Shown one piece after another: positions 58,800 through 64,000 of a DNA stretch of 64,000 nucleotides; position 1 is the first letter of the stretch, and every line of letters starts with the position of its first letter. The DNA is from DAIDKA01 sp036489445 (lineage in GTDB: Bacteria > Pseudomonadota > Gammaproteobacteria > Steroidobacterales > Steroidobacteraceae): NCBI GenBank assembly GCA_036489445.1, contig DASXFV010000095.1, positions 1-64,000 of the forward strand, read 5' to 3'. Made by a program: the position numbers and the translations under genes. The notes beneath the pieces are model-generated. The model ran no database searches, had not been told where the DNA came from, and worked only from the letters and a program-made list of their open reading frames with translations.

Positions 58800-59425
58800 G
58801 AGACACCTGACGGCGGTCCGGAGTGGAAGCGCAACTGGTCATCCGGCTCGGTGGCAAGCTGTGCTTCCCGGCTCGCGAGTACCCTGAGGCGCTCCTGCCA
58901 ATCCAGACCGCACGCGCGCGATGCCGCGATCGCCAGGCGCAGATACAGCTGGAAGTGACGCGCCTCGGAGCGCTGCAACTGGCCGTAGAAGCGATCCAGT
59001 GGTGCGTGCAGCTGCGGCGCCAGCTGCGCAAAGCGCTCGGCGGAGCGCGCCTCGATCAACGCACCGGTCAGCAACAGATCCAGTTTGCGGTGCGGCTCTG
59101 CAGTGCGGGACACCGCGCGCAAGCCTGCGGCATAGCGACCCGGCTTGGCACGCACATAGGGGACGCGCAGCTCCTGCATCAGCGCCTGCACCTGTTCAAA
59201 ATGCCGCAACTCCTCGCGGGCGAGTCGCGACAGCGCCAGAGTCAGGGCAGCATCTTCCGGATACGCGAAAATCAACGCCACTGCCGTAGAGGCCGCCTTC
59301 TTCTCGCAGGCCAGATGATCCACCAGCAGTTCCTGCCAATGTACGCACGCTGCCCGCACCCAGGCATCAGGAGTCGCCGCCAGCAGGATCTGCTCCGGGA
59401 CTGACGCCACGCCCGCAACGCTCAT
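58784..59425 (-). CDS. miaE: tRNA-(ms2io6A37)-hydroxylase
   Basis: The 213-residue diiron protein has the ferritin-like ligand pattern of MiaE: HLACEKKAAS, REELRHFEQVQALM, GALIEARSAERF and RSEARHFQLYL. It hydroxylates the isopentenyl group of ms2i6A at position 37 of tRNAs reading UNN codons, using O2. Its ATG overlaps the Ser/Thr kinase stop (ATGA), so the two are coupled. It is convergent with the lipoprotein gene (16-bp overlap). Confidence 0.9.
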   Translation of the reverse strand: MSVAGVASVPEQILLAATPDAWVRAACVHWQELLVDHLACEKKAASTAVALIFAYPEDAALTLALSRLAREELRHFEQVQALMQELRVPYVRAKPGRYAAGLRAVSRTAEPHRKLDLLLTGALIEARSAERFAQLAPQLHAPLDRFYGQLQRSEARHFQLYLRLAIAASRACGLDWQERLRVLASREAQLATEPDDQLRFHSGPPSGVSQGLT

Positions 59426-60690
59426 GCCACCGGCTCCCGGGCCCGCAATTGCGCCAGCGCCTGGCCAATGGCCGCGGCTGCATCAGCCGCCGATTCGAAG
59501 CGGTCCACCGGCTCCTTGGCGAGCAGCTTCTGCATCAGGGGTTGCAGAGCGGCCTGCGCCTCGGGCAACTGCGGCAGCGGTGACTTGCGATGCATATAGA
59601 TGATGGCCATCGGATTCTCGGCCGTGTAGGGCTTACGTCCGGTGAGCATTTCAAACAGGATGACTCCCAGGCTGTACAGGTCGCTGCGCGCATCGATGGG
59701 TTCGCCATGACCTTGTTCGGGGCTCATATAATGAGGCGTGCCGATGATCTGGCCGGCATCGGTGATGTCGGCGGCTAAAGCTGCGTCCTTGGCGAGACCG
59801 AAATCGATCAGGGCCACGCCGCCGCCCCGCCGCAGCATGACATTGGCGGGCTTCAGATCCCGGTGCAGTACCCCCGTCGCATGCACCGCGGCCAGTCCCA
59901 GCGCAATGGCCTGCGCCAGCTGCAGCGCGTCGATCTCACGCAACGCAGAGCGCAGATGGCGGCGCAGATCCCCCGCGTCGAAATACTCCATGACCATGTA
60001 GGCGTGTTCGTCGCTGATCCCCAGGTCATAGACCTTCACGGCGAACTCGCGAGCCACGCGTTGCGCCATGTCGTGCTCCTGCAAGAGCCGCCGAAAGGCG
60101 TGATCCAGTTCCGGCTCCGTCGTGACATCGCGCGCCACTTTTATGGCCACCAGCTCGCCGCGCAGATCGCTTTCCGCCACATGCAGCTCGGCGAAGTGCC
60201 CGACGGCGAGCGTGCGGATGCGTCGGTAACCAGGAATACGCACCCCATTGAAGCGCTGCTCCCGCGCGAACTGCCCCGACAGATGCCGGCGCGCCCGCGC
60301 GCCGGCCTGGATCGCGGCGGCGCTGGCGAGCGCCGCGAACAGCGACTCGGAGGAGGCATCGTTGCGGCCCACCGCGGCACAGGCACCCGCAGTCAGGGCG
60401 GCCTCACACAGCTCATCACCGGAGTGCTCACCCAGGAAAATCACCGGCGCGAATCCCGCGCGCACCGTCAGCTGCCGCAGCTCCTCGATACTGCGCGCCG
60501 GTCCCGCCACATCACACCAGGCGTGATCCAGCACCACTGCATCAAATCCCTGCGCACGAATGTCCCGCGCCAGGTTGCCGCGATCGCGCGGATCGTAATC
60601 GACCACCTGCGACTGCAGCCAGCGGATCTCCACGCTGCTGCGCAACCGCGCTTGCCATGCAGGGTCATTGCCGATCAGCATGAGCCGCAT
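59422..60690 (-). CDS. Hanks-type Ser/Thr protein kinase with degenerate receiver-like N-terminus
   Basis: Residues 1-125 look like a response-regulator receiver: MRLMLIGNDPAW in place of the acidic pair, D55 in DAVVLDHAWCD, and FAPVIFLGE. The early acidic cluster is degraded, so phosphorylation is doubtful. Residues about 153-415 form a protein kinase with a poor Gly-loop (LAVGHFAELHVAE), K184 (VAIKVA), catalytic HRDLKPANV (D278), DFG-type LIDFGLAKD (D296) and the activation segment GTPHYMSPEQGHGE. There is no membrane segment, so it is cytosolic. It sits in a coupled chain between glycerate kinase (16-bp overlap) and miaE. Confidence 0.88.
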   Translation of the reverse strand: MRLMLIGNDPAWQARLRSSVEIRWLQSQVVDYDPRDRGNLARDIRAQGFDAVVLDHAWCDVAGPARSIEELRQLTVRAGFAPVIFLGEHSGDELCEAALTAGACAAVGRNDASSESLFAALASAAAIQAGARARRHLSGQFAREQRFNGVRIPGYRRIRTLAVGHFAELHVAESDLRGELVAIKVARDVTTEPELDHAFRRLLQEHDMAQRVAREFAVKVYDLGISDEHAYMVMEYFDAGDLRRHLRSALREIDALQLAQAIALGLAAVHATGVLHRDLKPANVMLRRGGGVALIDFGLAKDAALAADITDAGQIIGTPHYMSPEQGHGEPIDARSDLYSLGVILFEMLTGRKPYTAENPMAIIYMHRKSPLPQLPEAQAALQPLMQKLLAKEPVDRFESAADAAAAIGQALAQLRAREPVA

Positions 60691-61913
60691 GCATCATCCG
60701 CCCGAGCGCCGTGGCGCTGGTACCAGGCCTGCGCCTGTGCAGTGGAGAGCTTCAGTCCGACCGCCAGGTCCCCGACATTCGTGCCCGTGGGCCCGGTGTG
60801 CACCAGATCGCCCGCGGCCTCGAGGGCGGGCTGGGAATCCGCAGTGGCGAGGCACCGCTCCACGTCCAGTCCCGCCACCGTCACCCGGCCGCAGGTCTCC
60901 CCGTCCACCAGCGCACCCGCATCATCCGTCGGGCCATCCGTGCCATCGGTCCCCACCGCCAGGAACAGCAGATCATCGACTCCTGCGATCAGTCGCGCTG
61001 CGGCCAGCGCCAGGTGCTGATTGCGGCCGCCGCGCCCGGGCCGTGCCGGCAGGCGCACCACGGACTCACCACCCCAGACGCACACCTGCGCCTCACTGAG
61101 CCACAGCTCATGGGTCAAGCGCACCGCCAACCGATCGGCATCCCCGCTAAACCGCGTGTCGCTGACCCAGGTGCGCAGATCGCGGGTTCTTGCCGCCACC
61201 GCCTGCATGGCGTCCTCGATGCGCGCGATGACGTGACGGGTCACCCGATCGGCGGGCACCGGGTCTGCTGCCGCGGCCGGACCCAGGATGCCGCTGCCGA
61301 TGACGGCGGGATCATCCCCGGGAACATCCGATACAAACAGCGCCAGTGCCGGACGACCGTTCAGCCGCACGGTCAGGCCGCCGCCCTTGAGGGCCGAGAT
61401 CGTGCGCCGCCGCGCGTTCAATGCGCCGATATCTTCACCGCTGGCCAGGCCTGTGGCATTCAATTGCCGCAGATCCTGCAAAGTGAAGCCGGGTGCCAGC
61501 ACGTCCACCAAGCTGGAAGCACCGCCGGAAATCAGGAAGACCGGCACCACATCTGCCGGGATGCCGGCGACGAACTCGCACAGTCGCTGACCCGCCAGCA
61601 GCGAGCGCTCATCGGGCAGGGGATGGCTGCTTTCGATCACCTCCACGCCGCGCAGATCCGCGACACCGGCCTGCAGATGACCGTCCTTGGCAATGATCAG
61701 CATGCGCAGCACCCGCGCTCCCAAGGCATCTTGCGCCCCCAGGGCCATGGCGCAGGCCGCCTTGCCCACCGCGGCCACGTGGTAACGCGCCCCGGTGTCG
61801 CCCGCAGCGATCCGTGACAGGCTGGCCGCGGTGCGCCGCCGCCCATCGACCGCTGCAAGACCCGCCTGCAGCAGTTCCAATAAAAGCTGACGACGCGGAT
61901 CGATCCCCGTCAC
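60675..61913 (-). CDS. Glycerate 2-kinase (GckA/MOFRL family)
   Basis: The 412-residue protein matches the DUF4147-MOFRL enzymes: ALGAQDALGARVLRMLIIAKDG, the sugar-acid loop VFLISGGASSLVDVL, VSDVPGDDPAVIGSG, and C-terminal MOFRL motifs VWGGESVVRLPARPGRGGRNQ and AVGTDGTDGPTDDAGALVD. These phosphorylate D-glycerate at C2, feeding glycolysis. Its ATG overlaps the purF stop (ATGA) and its 3' end overlaps the Ser/Thr kinase gene by 16 bp. Confidence 0.9.
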   Translation of the reverse strand: MTGIDPRRQLLLELLQAGLAAVDGRRRTAASLSRIAAGDTGARYHVAAVGKAACAMALGAQDALGARVLRMLIIAKDGHLQAGVADLRGVEVIESSHPLPDERSLLAGQRLCEFVAGIPADVVPVFLISGGASSLVDVLAPGFTLQDLRQLNATGLASGEDIGALNARRRTISALKGGGLTVRLNGRPALALFVSDVPGDDPAVIGSGILGPAAAADPVPADRVTRHVIARIEDAMQAVAARTRDLRTWVSDTRFSGDADRLAVRLTHELWLSEAQVCVWGGESVVRLPARPGRGGRNQHLALAAARLIAGVDDLLFLAVGTDGTDGPTDDAGALVDGETCGRVTVAGLDVERCLATADSQPALEAAGDLVHTGPTGTNVGDLAVGLKLSTAQAQAWYQRHGARADDACGSC

Positions 61914-63421
61914 GTTCGACGGACAACTCGCAACGGCCCGCGGCGCTCATCTCGGCGCTGCGCCCGGGCGGCGTCGGAGCGCTCATGCTGCAGGCGCTGC
62001 AGATACTCAGGCGTCACATCCCCGGTGACGTAGTTTCCCGAGAAGCAGGACGTATCAAACTCAGTGATCTTTGCATTGTCATGCTGACAGGCGGCGACCA
62101 GGTCCGGCAGATCCTGGTAGATCAGCCAGTCCGCGCCGATGACGGCTTCGATTTCCTGATCCGTGCGGCCACTGGCGACCAGCTCACTGGCGGCGGGCAT
62201 GTCGATGCCGTAGACGTTCGGGAAGCGCACCGGCGGCGCCGCGGAGGCGAAATACACCTTGCGCGCACCGGCCTCGCGCGCCAGCTCGACGATCTGCGCG
62301 GAGGTGGTGCCGCGCACGATGGAGTCATCCACCAGCAGCACCGTCTTGCCGCGAAACTCCATGTCCACAGCGTTCAACTTGCGGCGCACGGACTTCTCGC
62401 GCATTTCCTGTCCGGGCATGATGAAGGTGCGGCCGATGTAGCGATTCTTGGTGAATCCTTCGCGATATTTGAGACCCAGCCGGTGGGCGAGCTGCAAAGC
62501 AGCGGTGCGGCTGGTGTCGGGGATGGGAATGACCACATCAATATCGTGGTCGGGTCGCGCACGCAGAATTTTCTCCGCCAGCCGATCGCCCATGCGCATG
62601 CGGGCGCGGTACACGGAGATATTGTCCATGATGGAGTCCGGACGCGCGAAGTACACATACTCGAAGATGCAGGGCCGGTGCTGGACGCTGGCAACCAGCT
62701 GCTGGGAATGCAGCCTGCCCTGCTCATCGATGAATACGGCCTCACCCGGACCGACATCGCGCACCAGCTGGAAAGACAGCGTGTCCAGTGCCACGCTTTC
62801 CGACGCCAGCATCCATTCCGGACCCTTGGCCGTGTCGCGCCGTCCCAGCACCAACGGCCGGATACCGTTGGGATCACGAAAGCCGAGGATGCCGTGGCCG
62901 ATGACCATGGCGACGACTGCATAGCCGCCGCGACAGCGGCGATACACGGCGGTCAGCGCCGCGAAGATATCCCCGGCGGTGACCCGCGGTGTCCCGACGC
63001 GCTGCAGCTCGGAGGCAAACACATTCAGCAGCACCTCGGAGTCCGAGGTCGTGTTCAGGTGACGACGATCTTCGCGGATCAAGACATCCGCCAGTTCCGA
63101 GGCGTTGGTCAGGTTGCCGTTGTGCGCCAGGCAGATGCCGTAGGGCGCATTCACATAGAAGGGTTGCGCTTCGGTGGCGCCATCCGCACCGGCGGTGGGG
63201 TAGCGCACATGGCCGACACCCATATCACCGCGCAGTTCCAGCATGTCGTGCTGCTGGAAGGCATCGCGCACCAGGCCACTGCCCTTGCGGATGGACAGCG
63301 CGCCACCGGAGGCGGTGGCGATGCCGGCGGCATCCTGCCCGCGATGCTGCAGCACCGTGAGCGCATCGTACAGACGCTGATTGACGGGACTGGTCCCGAC
63401 GATCCCAACTATTCCGCACAT
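61910..63421 (-). CDS. purF: Amidophosphoribosyltransferase
   Basis: The 503-residue enzyme starts with the mature N-terminal nucleophile cysteine (MCGIVGIVG), continues with the glutaminase domain (AHNGNLTNASEL, then TTSDSEVLLNVFA), and has the PRPP-binding motif VLLVDDSIVRGTTSAQIV. It makes 5-phosphoribosylamine, the committed step of purine synthesis. As in E. coli it follows cvpA. No propeptide and no Fe-S cysteine pattern, as in the E. coli type. Confidence 0.98.
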   Translation of the reverse strand: MCGIVGIVGTSPVNQRLYDALTVLQHRGQDAAGIATASGGALSIRKGSGLVRDAFQQHDMLELRGDMGVGHVRYPTAGADGATEAQPFYVNAPYGICLAHNGNLTNASELADVLIREDRRHLNTTSDSEVLLNVFASELQRVGTPRVTAGDIFAALTAVYRRCRGGYAVVAMVIGHGILGFRDPNGIRPLVLGRRDTAKGPEWMLASESVALDTLSFQLVRDVGPGEAVFIDEQGRLHSQQLVASVQHRPCIFEYVYFARPDSIMDNISVYRARMRMGDRLAEKILRARPDHDIDVVIPIPDTSRTAALQLAHRLGLKYREGFTKNRYIGRTFIMPGQEMREKSVRRKLNAVDMEFRGKTVLLVDDSIVRGTTSAQIVELAREAGARKVYFASAAPPVRFPNVYGIDMPAASELVASGRTDQEIEAVIGADWLIYQDLPDLVAACQHDNAKITEFDTSCFSGNYVTGDVTPEYLQRLQHERSDAARAQRRDERRGPLRVVRRT

Positions 63422-63439
63422 GCCGATCTCCTGGTTGGC

Positions 63440-63967
63440 TTACTGCACCGCGAGATTTGCCGCGGCAACCTCACGATGTTTGAACCGGCTTCCGCCCAGT
63501 GACCACAGCAGGGCGGCTGCGTCCTGACCATAGGGCACGAGCACTGAATTGTGCCACCAGGGCTCATTATCAAGGCGTACGGTCTCGCACACGATCACCG
63601 CGGCACCCACGATCAGCACCCCGCGCAGCAGGCCGAACACCAGCCCGAGGAAGCGATCCATGCCGGTAAAGAGGGTCAGACGCACAAAGTGCCCGATGAT
63701 CAAACCGAGCGCATGCCCCAGCAGCAGCACCGCGACAAACACGATCAATCTGGCCGCCCAGGGGCGCACGGCGTCCTGCGCCAGCAGGCCGCCCAGATGC
63801 GGCTCCAGTGCCGGCGCGAAATGCCACGCCGCGAAGGCGGCAATGATCCAGGTGAAGACGGCGATGACTTCGCGCAACAGACCTCGCAACAGGCCTACGG
63901 TGCCCGAGATGACCACGGTTGCGATAATCAGGTAGTCGGCGGTGGTGAAGTGCAATGAGGGGTGCAT
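63440..63967 (-). CDS. cvpA: CvpA family membrane protein
   Basis: ATG 63967 (MHPSLHFTTADYLIIATVV) was chosen over the in-frame TTG 63970. The 175-residue protein has four hydrophobic helices (LIIATVVISGTVGLLRGLL, AVFTWIIAAFAAWHFA, RLIVFVAVLLLGHALGLIIG and GLVFGLLRGVLIVGAAVIV), typical of CvpA. It is known for colicin V production and is located before purF in E. coli. Its ATG shares one base with the stop of the preceding frame (TGATG). Confidence 0.92.
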   Translation of the reverse strand: MHPSLHFTTADYLIIATVVISGTVGLLRGLLREVIAVFTWIIAAFAAWHFAPALEPHLGGLLAQDAVRPWAARLIVFVAVLLLGHALGLIIGHFVRLTLFTGMDRFLGLVFGLLRGVLIVGAAVIVCETVRLDNEPWWHNSVLVPYGQDAAALLWSLGGSRFKHREVAAANLAVQ

Positions 63968-64000
63968 CAATGCCTGCGCAGCGCCGGAATGGCGCCGCGT
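63967..64000 (-). CDS. Possible 3' end of the gene upstream of cvpA
   Basis: A minus-strand frame entering from the window edge ends at TGA 63967-63969, reading RGAIPALRRH before the stop and overlapping the cvpA ATG by one base. In related genomes a SPOR-domain protein (DedD) precedes cvpA, but ten codons cannot confirm this. Confidence 0.25.
   Translation of the reverse strand, partial: RGAIPALRRH

Overview
The window is about 64 kb of GC-rich (roughly 60-65%, judged by eye) gammaproteobacterial chromosome. Three blocks support that class: tig-clpP-clpX-lon with ppiD; dnaQ-rnhA-yafS divergent from mltD-fabI; and cysS/gltX with ppiA and lpxH, plus cvpA-purF. From memory, the order resembles the PA1792-PA1816 region of Pseudomonas aeruginosa, but with losses (no hupB, gloB or yej-type transporter), an inverted fabI and several insertions. 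Two carotenoid oxygenases and a PQQ dehydrogenase suggest an environmental heterotroph, possibly of the Nevskiales/Steroidobacterales type. No genus can be named from sequence reading alone.

Layout. 1-8.2 kb (minus): end of a surface-polysaccharide cluster (DegT aminotransferase, Pgi, a 1004-residue SLBB/Wza-like exporter, a 2OG-Fe(II) oxygenase, a Wzz-like protein and a truncated Wzy/ligase-like membrane protein). 8.3-16.6 kb: DNA repair/replication and envelope housekeeping genes (dnaQ, rnhA, yafS, mltD, fabI, ppiD), with a hipBA toxin-antitoxin pair between fabI and ppiD. 16.6-19.3 kb: a small block of poorly conserved and partly broken genes between tRNA-Asp and tRNA-Val. 19.3-26.7 kb: DUF4337, a HAD hydrolase, then the protein-quality-control set lon, clpX, clpP, tig and tRNA-Leu. 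lon has a good sigma32-type promoter.

26.7-50.5 kb is an accessory block bounded by tRNA-Leu on one side and tRNA-His/Arg/Pro on the other. It starts with a tight nine-gene operon (34.1 to 26.8 kb, minus): SDR, NTF2-like, DUF3237, carotenoid oxygenase, NmrA-like, NTF2-like, MAPEG, ThDP enzyme and alpha/beta hydrolase. This looks like a complete oxidative cleavage pathway for an unknown apocarotenoid, stilbene or terpenoid-like compound. Next come a GH130 / HAD / mannose-6-phosphate isomerase cluster, an SPFH protein, DUF488, a cytochrome c-PQQ dehydrogenase and a second carotenoid oxygenase. A defence/stability zone follows: four VapBC-type modules (one with an altered active site, one truncated), an AAA/DUF4143 ATPase behind twin palindromes, and a SWIM-SNF2 helicase. 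Several of these TA promoters carry palindromes, and two are predicted to give leaderless transcripts.

50.5-64 kb returns to core functions: a tRNA cluster, cysS, gltX, a periplasmic cyclophilin, lpxH, an OmpR/EnvZ-type two-component system flanked by an LTxxQ-like periplasmic protein and a lipoprotein, and finally the translationally coupled chain cvpA-purF-glycerate kinase-Ser/Thr kinase-miaE. No insertion sequence, phage integrase, CRISPR array or rRNA was seen.
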